A stretch of 64,000 nt of DNA, taken from assembly GCA_934254675.1 (NCBI GenBank), contig CAKQLP010000006.1:1-64000 (forward strand), read 5' to 3'. The notes below the pieces were generated by a model, which saw only the letters and a program-made list of their open reading frames with translations, searched no databases and was not told the origin of the DNA. The translations under genes were made by a program, and so were the position numbers. Positions within the stretch are counted from its first letter, which is position 1; every line of letters begins with the position of its first letter. This document shows, piece after piece, positions 50,290 through 59,410 of the stretch. The stretch comes from an uncultured Alphaproteobacteria bacterium (GTDB taxonomy: Bacteria; Pseudomonadota; Alphaproteobacteria; RF32; CAG-239).

Positions 50290-51324
50290 ATGAAAAAAGT
50301 TATGGTTTTGTTTGCGGCTCTGCTGATGACCTTTCAGGCATGGGCTAAAGTGAGTTTCGAAGCGAAGATTCCGGTTGATGTTGAGGCCGAAAACTCTGTG
50401 GCGGCAAGAGAAAAAGCCATGAAAGAAGCGCAACGGCAGGGATTTTTGGAAGTGGCAAGTCGTTTGGTGAAAGATGACAAAGTTGAGCAATTGCAAAATT
50501 TGAGCGATGATGAGATTCTTCATTTTGTTCAAGCTGTCAGCGTTGCTGATGAAAAAGCCGGTGGTACAAAATATAAAGCCCTTTTGACGGTGCAGATAAA
50601 TGAGCCCCTTTTGAAAGATTATTTGGCAGAAAATGAAATGATTGAGGCAGAAACAACAAACCTTTTGGTTATTCCTGTTTATAAAGAAAATACTTATTCT
50701 GCTCCATTGCTGTGGGAAAATAACAATCTTTGGAAAGCAAATTGGCGGAGCAAGGGATTGATTAAATTTGGCACAATGCAGGTGCAAACAGCCGACGCGC
50801 GTTTTCAGGATGTTGAAGATTTGACGGCAGAGAATGCTTTGTATATGAACGCTTCTTTATATAACGCGATTTCTAATCGTTTTGGTTCGGACAGAGTGTA
50901 TGTGGTTTATGCCGAAACGCAAGGCAATGGCGATTTGAAGGTAACAATCAAAGACGAAAAAAATAAAAGTGAAAACAGCTTTTCAGTGTATAATAATGAT
51001 GATGGAAACTTATTTGACGCGGCTGTTGAAGAAAGCGTTATGTTTATTTCTAATATGGAACGTGAAGCAGAAAACAAGTCTGGTTCCGAGGCCGGCGGTA
51101 TTTTAAACGCGGTGTATGAATATAATAATATGAAAGATTGGCTGACTAAAAACACAGCAATAACCGCGTTGTCTCAGGTTGACGGCATAGATGTCAAAAG
51201 CTTGGGAGGAGGAAAGGTTAGTTTTACAATTAATTACAATAGTTCGTTGGATGAATTGTTGGAAGCCCTACAAGGTTTAGGAATCAGCTATGAAAACAGT
51301 GATAATTTTTACACATTGAGGTAA
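50290..51324 (+). CDS. DUF2066 domain exported protein
   Basis: 344 residues. Signal peptide 1-19 (ending AWA), then DUF2066: PVDVEAENSVAAREKAMKEAQ, LLVIPVYKE and LWENNNLWKANWRS. DUF2066 genes often lie before an AI-2E transporter gene and hda in Rhodospirillales; here the first two are present, but hda is not next. Function unknown, envelope-located. A CAAGGAGA ribosome binding site precedes the start. Confidence 0.82.
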   Translation: MKKVMVLFAALLMTFQAWAKVSFEAKIPVDVEAENSVAAREKAMKEAQRQGFLEVASRLVKDDKVEQLQNLSDDEILHFVQAVSVADEKAGGTKYKALLTVQINEPLLKDYLAENEMIEAETTNLLVIPVYKENTYSAPLLWENNNLWKANWRSKGLIKFGTMQVQTADARFQDVEDLTAENALYMNASLYNAISNRFGSDRVYVVYAETQGNGDLKVTIKDEKNKSENSFSVYNNDDGNLFDAAVEESVMFISNMEREAENKSGSEAGGILNAVYEYNNMKDWLTKNTAITALSQVDGIDVKSLGGGKVSFTINYNSSLDELLEALQGLGISYENSDNFYTLR

Positions 51325-51329
51325 ATTAA

Positions 51330-52397
51330 ATGACAAAAAAAGATATTGATACACAGCGTTATTTGTTGTTTTTTAGCGTGTTTTTAATTTGCGGCGTTTT
51401 TTTATATACTCTGCGTTCGGTTTTATTGCCTTTTGTGGTCGGAATCGTTTTAGCCTATTTTTTAGATCCCGTAGTCAGTAAAATTTCTAAAAATAGCGAA
51501 ACATCCCGCACAGTGGCGACAACTTTGGTTATTGGCGTTTTTCTTTTGATTTTGTTGCCGATAATTGTTTTAATATGTAGCGCCGTATTTTCACAAGCGG
51601 CTGAGTACGCTGCAAAATTTCCTGAATATGTTCGCTCTTTTGCTCACAGAATATTGCCTGTTTTAGAAGAATTAAAAACCAGATTTGGATTAAATTATGG
51701 AAACATGGAAAATGTTTTACAGGAAAATACGGCAAACTACCTTAAAATTTTGGGGAGGGTTGTGCAAAGCATTGTGGCTAATGGTTTTGCTTTTATTAAT
51801 GTGATGTCTCTGTTGCTTATTTCGCCTGTGGTGGCTTTTTATATGCTACGGGATTGGCATAAATTTACGGGAAAAATTAAAAGTTTGATACCGCAAAAGC
51901 ATAAGCAGATTGTGTTAGAGGGGATGCTGGAAGTGAATCGGATTATTTCTGGTTATTTGCGCGGTCAAGCATTGGTTTGTTTGTGTTTAGGCTCTTATTA
52001 CTCTTTGGGGTTATGGCTGGTTGGCTTGGAAATGGGAATATTTGTCGGTTTTTTGGCTGGTATTATTTCATTTATTCCGTATGTCGGCAGTATTTCTGGT
52101 TTTTTGATGGCTATGGTTTTGGTTGTCACTCAGTATGGAACATTCCCTAAAATTGCCGCGGTTTTAGTTGTTTTTGGTATTGGGCAGTTTTTTGAAGGTA
52201 ATTTTTTAACGCCTAAATTAGTGGGGGAAAATATTGGTTTGCATCCGGTTTGGGTGATGTTCGCTTTGTTGGCCGGCGGTGTATTGCTTGGGTTACTCGG
52301 TATGATAATCGCCGTACCTTGCGCCGCAATTATAGGCGTATGGTTAAAATATTTAATTAGAAATTACAAACAAAGTTCAATCTATTTAGGAAAGTGA
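51330..52397 (+). CDS. AI-2E family transporter (PerM-like)
   Basis: 355 residues with about eight membrane helices in the PerM/UPF0118 layout: LRSVLLPFVVGIVLAYFLDP at the N-terminus, a soluble loop (about 95-155), and the C-terminal FIPYVGSISGFLMAM, LTPKLVGENIGLHPVWVMFALLAGG. Members include putative autoinducer-2 exporters and Na+/H+ antiporters; substrate cannot be assigned. It starts five bases after DUF2066. Confidence 0.87.
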   Translation: MTKKDIDTQRYLLFFSVFLICGVFLYTLRSVLLPFVVGIVLAYFLDPVVSKISKNSETSRTVATTLVIGVFLLILLPIIVLICSAVFSQAAEYAAKFPEYVRSFAHRILPVLEELKTRFGLNYGNMENVLQENTANYLKILGRVVQSIVANGFAFINVMSLLLISPVVAFYMLRDWHKFTGKIKSLIPQKHKQIVLEGMLEVNRIISGYLRGQALVCLCLGSYYSLGLWLVGLEMGIFVGFLAGIISFIPYVGSISGFLMAMVLVVTQYGTFPKIAAVLVVFGIGQFFEGNFLTPKLVGENIGLHPVWVMFALLAGGVLLGLLGMIIAVPCAAIIGVWLKYLIRNYKQSSIYLGK

Positions 52398-52402
52398 CAA
52401 AA

Positions 52403-52840
52403 CTATAAATCTTTTACCATTTTCAAAAAGGTTATGCCTTGCTCGTCAAAGGTGTCTCCTTCTGCGTGGTAGCCCATTTTTTCATAAAATCCGACAACAG
52501 AAAGCATTGCATGCATAATGATTTGAGTGTATCCCGCCTCTTTAGCCCGCTTTTCGGCATATTGCACAAGTTCGCGTCCAATGCCTTCTCCACGGTAAAC
52601 GGTATCAACAGCCACTTGCATTAAACGGATTTTTTCATTGTCAATCGGAGCAAGAATTAAACCACCGACAAGTTTGTCATCAAGCTGTTCAATGCAGCCG
52701 ATATGCAAATAATTGGCTTCTTTTGCGCGAAACGAATCGAGAAATTTTAATCCCAGCGGTTCCAATAGAATTTTATAGCGCAATTCCACAAGTTCGTTAT
52801 AGCGAGATGAACCAAAATCTATATCAATCATTTTGCGCAT
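52403..52840 (-). CDS. GNAT family N-acetyltransferase
   Basis: 145 residues, a single GNAT domain: LMQVAVDTVYRGEGIGRELVQYAEKRAKEAG carries the acetyl-CoA loop (R-G-x-G-I-G), followed by IIMHAMLSVVGFYEKMGYHAEG. Probably acetylates a small molecule or protein; substrate unknown. Convergent with the AI-2E gene, divergent from lepA. Confidence 0.88.
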   Translation of the reverse strand: MRKMIDIDFGSSRYNELVELRYKILLEPLGLKFLDSFRAKEANYLHIGCIEQLDDKLVGGLILAPIDNEKIRLMQVAVDTVYRGEGIGRELVQYAEKRAKEAGYTQIIMHAMLSVVGFYEKMGYHAEGDTFDEQGITFLKMVKDL

Positions 52841-52953
52841 AATTTTAACTCCCTTATTATTTTACATAATTAAAACATATTTTTGGCTATATTACAATAG
52901 TTATTGATTAAAGCGAAAAAATAAATTATCTTGGCGCAAGAAAAGGAGATATT

Positions 52954-54756
52954 ATGTCTGATTTAAGTTTAATCCGTAATTTTGCAATTATTGCTCATAT
53001 TGACCATGGTAAATCCACAATTGCCGATAGATTGATTGAGTATTGCGGCGGTTTACAGCATCGTGAAATGACCGAACAAGTGTTGGATTCTATGGATATT
53101 GAGAAAGAACGCGGCATTACCATTAAAGCACAGACTGTGCGTTTGAATTATCAGGCCAAAAACGGAAAAACTTATCAGCTGAATTTGATAGATACTCCGG
53201 GGCACGTTGACTTTACATACGAGGTTTCTCGCTCGCTGGCTTCTTGCGAAGGCTCGGTTTTGGTGGTGGACGCCACGCAGGGCGTAGAAGCGCAAACTTT
53301 AGCAAATGTTTATTTGGCTCTGGATAACAATCACGAAATTATAACGGCTTTAAATAAGATAGATTTGCCGTCGGCAGAACCGGAAAAAGTAAAACAGCAA
53401 ATTGAAGATGTGATTGGATTGGACGCTTCCGACGCGGTGGAAGTTTCCGGTAAAACCGGTTTTGGCATTGATAACTTGTTGGAAGAAATTGTGCATAAGC
53501 TTCCAGCGCCGACTGGCGATGAGAATGCTCCGTTGAAAGCTTTGCTGATTGACAGTTGGTATGATTCTTATTTGGGTGTGATTATTTTGGTAAGAGTTAA
53601 AGACGGCGTTTTACGCAAAAAACAAAATATCCGAATGATGTCTCACGGCGCTGATTATTTGATTGATAAAATAGGTGTTTTTACGCCAAAAATGAAAGAT
53701 GTTGAAGCGTTATATCCGGGAGAAGTCGGCTTTATTACCGCAAGTATTAAGAGCGTGGAAGATTGTAAGGTCGGTGATACGATTACCGATAACAAATTTC
53801 CTTGCGCTGAGCCATTGGCCGGTTTTAAACCTTCGATATCGGTTGTTTTTTGCTCGATTTTTCCTGTGGACAGCAGTCAATACGGCGCGTTGAAAGATGC
53901 GTTGGCTAAATTAAAATTAAACGACGCCAGTATTAATTATCAGCCGGAAAATTCTACGGCATTAGGTTTGGGCTTCCGTTGCGGCTTTTTGGGTTTGCTA
54001 CATATGGACATTATTCAAGAGCGAATCGGTAGAGAGTTTGATTTGGATATTATTACGACCGCGCCGTCGGTGGCATATAAATTATATTTGACAAATGGTT
54101 CGCAGATGATGTTGCATAATCCAGCCGATATGCCGGATGTTTCGACAATTAAAGTGATTGAAGAACCAATGGTTCAGGCCACAATTATGGTGCCGGATAC
54201 ATATTTAGGGGCGGTATTGAAGTTGTGTACAGAACGCCGTGGTGAACAAGAAGATTTGACTTATGTCGGTAATCGGGCGATGGTGGTTTATAAAATTCCA
54301 CTGAGCGAAATTGTGTTTGATTTTTATGATAGGTTAAAGTCTATTACCAGCGGTTACGCAAGTTTCAATTACGAACTGATAGGCTATGCGCCGTCTGATT
54401 TGGTAAAAGTGCAAATTTTAATTAATGAAGAACCTGTGGATGCGCTCTCCTTTTTGTGTCACCGGTCGGAGGCGGAATTTAGAGGACGTCAGATTTGCGA
54501 AAGGTTGAAGGATTTAATTCCTAAGCATTTGTTTAAAATTCCTTTGCAAGCAGCTATTGGAGGGCGAATTGTTGCCCGTGAAACAATTTCAGCGTTGCGC
54601 AAAGATGTAACGGCGAAATGTTATGGCGGTGATATTACCCGTAAGCGCAAATTGCTGGATAATCAAAAGAAAGGTAAGCAACGGATGCGCCAGTTTGGCA
54701 AAGTCGAAGTTCCTCAGTCTGCTTTTATTGAGGCTTTGCGAATCGGAGATAATTAA
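52954..54756 (+). CDS. lepA: Elongation factor 4 (LepA)
   Basis: 600 residues, full length. The GTPase motifs are AHIDHGKST (G1), ERGITIK (G2), DTPGHVDF (G3), NKIDLP (G4) and a G5 region (SGKTGFGIDNLL). EF-4 domains II, III and V follow, with the LepA-specific C-terminal domain containing GGDITRKRKLLDNQKKGK. It binds ribosomes and promotes back-translocation or assembly. AGGAGA precedes the ATG. Confidence 0.98.
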   Translation: MSDLSLIRNFAIIAHIDHGKSTIADRLIEYCGGLQHREMTEQVLDSMDIEKERGITIKAQTVRLNYQAKNGKTYQLNLIDTPGHVDFTYEVSRSLASCEGSVLVVDATQGVEAQTLANVYLALDNNHEIITALNKIDLPSAEPEKVKQQIEDVIGLDASDAVEVSGKTGFGIDNLLEEIVHKLPAPTGDENAPLKALLIDSWYDSYLGVIILVRVKDGVLRKKQNIRMMSHGADYLIDKIGVFTPKMKDVEALYPGEVGFITASIKSVEDCKVGDTITDNKFPCAEPLAGFKPSISVVFCSIFPVDSSQYGALKDALAKLKLNDASINYQPENSTALGLGFRCGFLGLLHMDIIQERIGREFDLDIITTAPSVAYKLYLTNGSQMMLHNPADMPDVSTIKVIEEPMVQATIMVPDTYLGAVLKLCTERRGEQEDLTYVGNRAMVVYKIPLSEIVFDFYDRLKSITSGYASFNYELIGYAPSDLVKVQILINEEPVDALSFLCHRSEAEFRGRQICERLKDLIPKHLFKIPLQAAIGGRIVARETISALRKDVTAKCYGGDITRKRKLLDNQKKGKQRMRQFGKVEVPQSAFIEALRIGDN

Positions 54757-54780
54757 GCTGTTGAAAATATAAATGGATTT

Positions 54781-55365
54781 TTAGTCCTTAATCGTAAAGC
54801 TTATTTCTTTATCTTGAAATTTGTTGATCATTTTTAAGAGACGATGATTGTTAATTTGTTGTCCATTAGCAATGTCTTGTAAATCTTTTTGATATTCAGA
54901 GAAGCTTTGAGCGAACGCGTCGTCAATATTCTGCGGAAGAGGGTTATCTGTGTTTGAGATTTTTTTTGCTTGTGGTTGCGCCTTTGTCGTGTTTTGGGAA
55001 AGTGTGGCGTTTTTTGAGTGGTTGAGTTCGTTTGTTTCTAGAGGCTGTTGAGGTGCTGTTGTTTGTTTTTCCGGCATGGGTGCTTCGTTGGTTTTTATTT
55101 TTGTTGAATTGTCTTCATCGGGTGTTTGTTCCGAAATTTCAGGTTTTACATTGTTGGTTGATTTTACAAGTTGGGGAGCAAGTTTTGCCGGTTTAGTTTT
55201 TTGCCATAAGTTTTTTTGTTTTTGTATATTTTTTTCAGTTGAATTCTGGAGAGCATTTGAAGGCATAAAAAAATTCGGCTTTTTTTGTTTACGTTGATAT
55301 GCCGCGTGAACTGTTGCTATTCCGGTGATAAAACAAAAAATAAAAATGACGATTAATTTTTTCAT
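54781..55365 (-). CDS. Exported low-complexity protein
   Basis: 194 residues. Signal peptide 1-21 (ending VHA), followed by a Lys/Gln/Asn/Pro-rich, probably disordered region (25-145) and a more ordered C-terminal end (ADDAFAQSF-type, about 146-194). No family is recognised. It converges on lepA. Confidence 0.55.
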   Translation of the reverse strand: MKKLIVIFIFCFITGIATVHAAYQRKQKKPNFFMPSNALQNSTEKNIQKQKNLWQKTKPAKLAPQLVKSTNNVKPEISEQTPDEDNSTKIKTNEAPMPEKQTTAPQQPLETNELNHSKNATLSQNTTKAQPQAKKISNTDNPLPQNIDDAFAQSFSEYQKDLQDIANGQQINNHRLLKMINKFQDKEISFTIKD

Positions 55366-55455
55366 AAAATCTCCTGTGTAATAGAGATAATTTAATATAA
55401 AAATATTTTTTTTGTGTTAATACAGGCTTAATGTTTCAATGATAAATTAAAAAGC

Positions 55456-56223
55456 ATGATAAGATTTATAAAAATTTACGCATTTATTGCTTTTTGTGAA
55501 ATCATATTTATGAGGGTTGACGCATATGCTGTGTCTCGACGTTATTTACAGGAAAAATGCAATGAATTGAAGCGGCAGGATACTCCAAAAATTTCTGTGG
55601 TGTATAATTACGGTATTTTAAAATATGATTTTGATTTGACATCAGATGAAATAGAAGCATTATTTAATAAAACACGTAATGAAAAAAAAGGTTCTGTAAA
55701 AAAAGTTGAAATAAATGACTTGTTTGGCGGAATCGGCTGTGCTAAAGGAAATCGCAAAAGGTCTGTATCCGGAACAAAAACTTATGGATTAACAGTGCAA
55801 AGCAGTTATAATAATATTCAATTACATATAATAAATGCTGAAATTTCTTCAGGGTATTATTGTGTATATCCCGCAGAAATAGAGATTTTTACCGGTTTTA
55901 ATTCGCCCACAACAATATATATTTCAAAAGATTTAGATAAAACAAGTTGTCGTTATCGTAAAACTTTGTTGCATGAATATCATCATGTGGATGTTGCGGA
56001 TATTGCGATGAATGCGTATTTGAATGCTTTAAAAAGTCGTTTGCCGGAAATTTTAGCCAATATGAATGGGGCTGTTGTCCCTGAAGGCAAACAAGCAGAT
56101 TTTTCCTCTTATTATAAAAAAATTGATAGCTTGTACCAATTTTATATCCATAAATGGAATGAAGAATCTTTCAAGATAGATACGGATGAAAACTATCAAA
56201 AAGAAGCTGAAATCTGTAAATAA
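55456..56223 (+). CDS. Exported protein with HExxH motif
   Basis: 255 residues. Signal peptide about 1-25 (ending VDAYA). The central domain ends in TLLHEYHHVDVADIAMNAY (about 175-193); HEYHH is an HExxH zinc-binding motif in a helix, followed by an Asp two residues later. The overall pattern recalls small secreted metallopeptidase-like proteins (DUF922 type), but this is uncertain. Cysteines near 35, 95, 136 and 170 could form disulfides. It converges, one base apart, with the HAD gene. Confidence 0.5.
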   Translation: MIRFIKIYAFIAFCEIIFMRVDAYAVSRRYLQEKCNELKRQDTPKISVVYNYGILKYDFDLTSDEIEALFNKTRNEKKGSVKKVEINDLFGGIGCAKGNRKRSVSGTKTYGLTVQSSYNNIQLHIINAEISSGYYCVYPAEIEIFTGFNSPTTIYISKDLDKTSCRYRKTLLHEYHHVDVADIAMNAYLNALKSRLPEILANMNGAVVPEGKQADFSSYYKKIDSLYQFYIHKWNEESFKIDTDENYQKEAEICK

Positions 56224-56224
56224 T

Positions 56225-56899
56225 TTAAGCGCAGAATGTTTTTTCCAAATAGGAGAGGCACTCTGAAATATTATCAACGGCAATGTCAATGTATTCAATA
56301 CACTTGTCATTTGGCTTGCCGTGGCATAGGCGCATTGTTGTCATTCCAGCTTTTTTAGCAAATTCCAAATTAGAATAGCTGTCGTCAATAAAAAGGCAAT
56401 CTTCGGCATTGTGTTTTATTTTTTCACAGAATTTTAAATAGACGTCCGGACTTTCGTTCTTTTTGTAGCAATCAAAATCTTCAACTGAATAAAAGCGGTC
56501 GTTAAAAAAGTCAAACAAACCAATGTGTCTTAAAATTGCTTCACAGGCGTCATGCGAACTGGTTGATAGAATGTATTGCGGGCAAGGAAGTTTTTCGATA
56601 TGTTCCAATAATCCTTCATAGGGAACAATCGGATGCAGGTTCATTTCTTTTCTTTTGTGATAGGCATCAAACATGTCTTTGGGAGAAATACCATATTTCT
56701 GAACAAAAATCTCACCACCGTCACGATAGGTGCGATAAGATTCTGTAACCATGGCTTTAGCCGTGTCAAAATCAAGAGGAAGATTTAAATCTTCGATGGC
56801 CGCTTTGGCTGTTATTTCATCCAGCAAATTATGAAATTCCGGTGTTTCGCGGTATAAAGTGTTATCTAAATCCCAAACAATGACATTTTGTTTTTTCAT
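56225..56899 (-). CDS. HAD-family pyrimidine 5'-nucleotidase-like hydrolase
   Basis: 224 residues. Motif I WDLDNTLYRETPEF, motif II ILSTSSHD, motif III lysine in YKKNESPDVYLKF and motif IV LFIDDSYSNLEFAKKAG. The DNTLY start and FIDDSxxNLxxA end match the pyrimidine 5'-nucleotidase (Sdt1-like) subgroup, which dephosphorylates UMP/CMP or other nucleotides. Substrate is inferred from subgroup only. Confidence 0.8.
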   Translation of the reverse strand: MKKQNVIVWDLDNTLYRETPEFHNLLDEITAKAAIEDLNLPLDFDTAKAMVTESYRTYRDGGEIFVQKYGISPKDMFDAYHKRKEMNLHPIVPYEGLLEHIEKLPCPQYILSTSSHDACEAILRHIGLFDFFNDRFYSVEDFDCYKKNESPDVYLKFCEKIKHNAEDCLFIDDSYSNLEFAKKAGMTTMRLCHGKPNDKCIEYIDIAVDNISECLSYLEKTFCA

Positions 56900-57021
56900 A
56901 TTAAATCCTTATTTTGTTAAGCATATAGAAAATATCATAAAATCAATTAAGGTCAAGCCAGAAAAAACAAACTTTAAACTAAATTTTGAATGTTTATATA
57001 TAGTGGATGAGGGAGGAAAAA

Positions 57022-57270
57022 GTGCTGAATCAGAAAAAAGTAATTGTTTTTTGTCTTTGGACGGCCGTTTCTATTTTTAGCCGACATGATTTTTCACCAA
57101 TGTGGCAAACAGAGGATTTTGATGGAATAGCAATTAATGTTTATGAGGAAAAAAGCAAGTTATCAAAAGATAAAGAAAAAGGCTTTATAAAGCCTTTTTT
57201 CAATTATCCTGATGAAGAAAATTTTATTTTACTTCCAATTCCTGCAATTTTTTATCCACCAGAGGAATGA
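57022..57270 (+). CDS. Possible small exported protein overlapping cmk
   Basis: A GTG at 57,022 has GGGAGGAAAA in front of it. The 82-residue product begins with a signal-like stretch (KKVIVFCLWTAVSIFS), but its frame crosses the cmk terminator and the last 46 bases of cmk on the other strand. It may be a real short gene, a decayed one or chance. Confidence 0.28.
   Translation: MLNQKKVIVFCLWTAVSIFSRHDFSPMWQTEDFDGIAINVYEEKSKLSKDKEKGFIKPFFNYPDEENFILLPIPAIFYPPEE
57176..57200 (-). terminator. Rho-independent terminator after cmk
   Basis: AAAAAGGCTT and AAGCCTTTTT pair perfectly around TATA, just beyond the cmk stop at 57,224 on the minus strand. Confidence 0.75.
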
Positions 57271-57898
57271 TAATGTTTAATGAATCCGCCAACTGTAAGT
57301 TTGTTGTGTCAATAATCACCGCGTCCGGAGCAGGTTTAAGCGGCGCAGTGCTTCGGTTTAAATCTCTATCGTCGCGTGCTTTCATGTCAGCAAAAACCTC
57401 TTCATAAGTGATAGGGTGACCGGCGGCGTTCAAATCATGGCATCGGCGTTTTGCCCGCACAGCTAAATCGGCAATGACATATAATTTTAAATCGGCTTGC
57501 GGACAAATAACTGTTCCTGTGTCACGGCCATCATAAATGGCGCCGTTGGCAGGAGTTCCGTCAGAAAATACGGGATTGAACGCAAAGTTTTTTTGCATGG
57601 AAAGCAGTGCCGCGCGCACATCCGGATAGGCCGAAATAATGGACGCCGCTTGGCTTCCGACATCTGAACGAAAATCTTTATTTTTTGCTAATTCCATCAT
57701 TTTGGGAAAAGTTAACTCTTTGGCTATTTGTGTAGCTTTATCGGCATTTGTCAAATCATCTTTATTTAAGACCATTTGCAAGCCAACAGCGCGATAAACC
57801 ATACCAGTGTCAAAATAAGCCATTTTATATTTTTCGGCTAAAGCGGCCGCAATGGTTCCTTTTCCGGATCCGGCCGGCCCATCAATCGTGATAATCAT
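57224..57898 (-). CDS. cmk: Cytidylate kinase
   Basis: 224 residues, full length. P-loop GPAGSGKGTIAAALA near the N-terminus, FDTGMVYRAVG, IYDGRDTGTVICPQADLKLYVIA, RAKRRCHDL and DRDLNRSTAPLKPAPDAVIIDT. It phosphorylates CMP and dCMP. AAAGGAT before the second possible ATG and the immediate MIITIDG start favour this start over a longer hydrophobic extension. Confidence 0.96.
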   Translation of the reverse strand: MIITIDGPAGSGKGTIAAALAEKYKMAYFDTGMVYRAVGLQMVLNKDDLTNADKATQIAKELTFPKMMELAKNKDFRSDVGSQAASIISAYPDVRAALLSMQKNFAFNPVFSDGTPANGAIYDGRDTGTVICPQADLKLYVIADLAVRAKRRCHDLNAAGHPITYEEVFADMKARDDRDLNRSTAPLKPAPDAVIIDTTNLQLADSLNIIIPLVDKKLQELEVK

Positions 57899-57944
57899 CT
57901 TTTTATCCTTTGATAAAATGTTTATTATTATAATTTCATTAACA

Positions 57945-57955
57945 TATATAGCATA
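57945..57955 (-). promoter_or_regulatory. Extended -10 promoter element upstream of cmk
   Basis: Minus strand TATGCTATATA, 47 bases before the cmk start, with no good -35. Same core as the elements at 1,534, 22,174, 33,510 and 40,895. Confidence 0.4.
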
Positions 57956-58001
57956 TAATACCAAAATAAAAATAGACTTATACCATATTTTTTGAGTGAA
58001 G

Positions 58002-58718
58002 ATGATTGTACGATTATATATAAAAGAACAACTATTAGCGATGGGCCAAAATTTAATTTTGGATGCTAAGCAGAGCCATTATTTGGGAAATGTCTTGCGT
58101 TTGAAAGAACGGGACTTCTTTTATGTTTTTGATGGGCTTAATGGTGAATATAAGGCTCAAATTATTCATTTGAATAAACAAAATGTGGAAATTGAACTTG
58201 TTGAAAAAACAAGAGAAATGACTAACGCTCCGGATGTTTGGCTACTGTTTGCCCCTCTTAAAAAGGATAAAACGGATATTGTTATCCAAAAAGCCACAGA
58301 GTTGGGCGTTCAATGTATTATTCCGGTGCGCACGGCATATACAAACACAGAAACAGTCCGTTTGGAACGATTTGAAACTCAGGCCATAGAGGCCGCAGAG
58401 CAGTGTCGTCGTCTTGATGTTCCTACAATTTTTCCTATTGTTTCCATGGAAAAGGTTTTGAAAGATTGGGATACGCAAAGAACTTTGTTTTTTTTGAATG
58501 AAAGAGGAAATGGCGAACACATTTTAAAGGCAATGGAATGTGAGAAAAAAGCCGCTATATTGGTGGGACCTGAAGGTGGTTTCAGTCCAGAAGAGGTTGA
58601 TAAACTGTCTTCTTTATCTTTTGTAAAAAATATATCGTTAGGACAAAGAATTTTGAGAGCAGAAACGGCTGTTATATCAGCTCTTTCTTGTTGGCAGGCG
58701 GTTAATGGAGATTGGTAG
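58002..58718 (+). CDS. rsmE: 16S rRNA m3U1498 methyltransferase RsmE
   Basis: 238 residues. An N-terminal PUA-like domain (HYLGNVLRLKERDFFYVFDG) is followed by the SPOUT methyltransferase fold with its trefoil knot: LFAPLKKDKTDIVIQKATELG, EAAEQCRRLDVP, VGPEGGFSPEEVD and LGQRILRAETAV. It methylates U1498 in 16S rRNA. GTG six bases upstream is an alternative start. The stop abuts the start of the response regulator gene. Confidence 0.95.
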   Translation: MIVRLYIKEQLLAMGQNLILDAKQSHYLGNVLRLKERDFFYVFDGLNGEYKAQIIHLNKQNVEIELVEKTREMTNAPDVWLLFAPLKKDKTDIVIQKATELGVQCIIPVRTAYTNTETVRLERFETQAIEAAEQCRRLDVPTIFPIVSMEKVLKDWDTQRTLFFLNERGNGEHILKAMECEKKAAILVGPEGGFSPEEVDKLSSLSFVKNISLGQRILRAETAVISALSCWQAVNGDW

Positions 58719-59399
58719 ATGAAGTTTTTAATTGCGGACGACCATGAATTGTTTTTACAAGGGTTGGAGTTTATTTTGCGTAAACAATATCCAGAGGCTC
58801 AGATTGTATTGACAAACAGCTATACCGGAATTTTTGATATTTTGCAAAAGCAAAGAGATTTTGATTTGATTATTACTGATTTAGCAATGCCGGGGGCTAA
58901 TTGGCTTGAGGCTATAAGCCGAATCCATTCTATTTGCTCGGATGTTCCGATTATTATCATATCAGCGGTGTTTGATCAGGAAATTTTACAAAAAACTTAT
59001 GATATTGGAGTTTCTGGATATGTGTCAAAAGCTTTTCCAAATAATATCATTCTCAGCGCTATTAATTTGGTTATGGCGGGAGGTATGTATATTCCGCCGG
59101 AATTACTAAATATTAACCTTAAAAACAGGCAACTGCCAATACATGATTTGATAGAGGATTTAAATGATTCTCCAAAATCGATAAGGGGCAATAAAATATT
59201 AACTCCGAGACAATTTGATGTTTTGAAATGTTTGGCTGAAGGCCTGTCAAATAAACAAATTGCTTATCGATTGGGATTAAGTGAAGGAACGGTTAAAATC
59301 CATATCACGCTTTTAATGAGAGCTTTGGATGTCGGTAATCGTATGCAAGCCGTTCGGGAAGCGCGTCACCGCGGTTTGCTGAAAGAAGATGAACTGTGA
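58719..59399 (+). CDS. NarL/FixJ-type response regulator
   Basis: 226 residues. Receiver domain 1-120 with D7/D8 (ADDHE), phosphoacceptor D54 (IITDLAMPG), and K104 (GYVSKAF). A LuxR-type helix-turn-helix (about 162-220) has LTPRQFDVLKCLAEGLSNKQIAYRLG and GTVKIHITLLMRAL. It should bind DNA on phosphorylation by an unlinked sensor kinase; none is in this window. Its start abuts rsmE and its stop is 11 bases before rquA, suggesting it is read with both. Confidence 0.93.
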   Translation: MKFLIADDHELFLQGLEFILRKQYPEAQIVLTNSYTGIFDILQKQRDFDLIITDLAMPGANWLEAISRIHSICSDVPIIIISAVFDQEILQKTYDIGVSGYVSKAFPNNIILSAINLVMAGGMYIPPELLNINLKNRQLPIHDLIEDLNDSPKSIRGNKILTPRQFDVLKCLAEGLSNKQIAYRLGLSEGTVKIHITLLMRALDVGNRMQAVREARHRGLLKEDEL

Positions 59400-59410
59400 G
59401 GAAAAAAGAG

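Noticed and set aside
57899..57964. Longer cmk start with hydrophobic extension
   Set aside because: It covers the extended -10 promoter and leaves the kinase fold with an unneeded tail; AAAGGAT precedes the ATG at 57,898.
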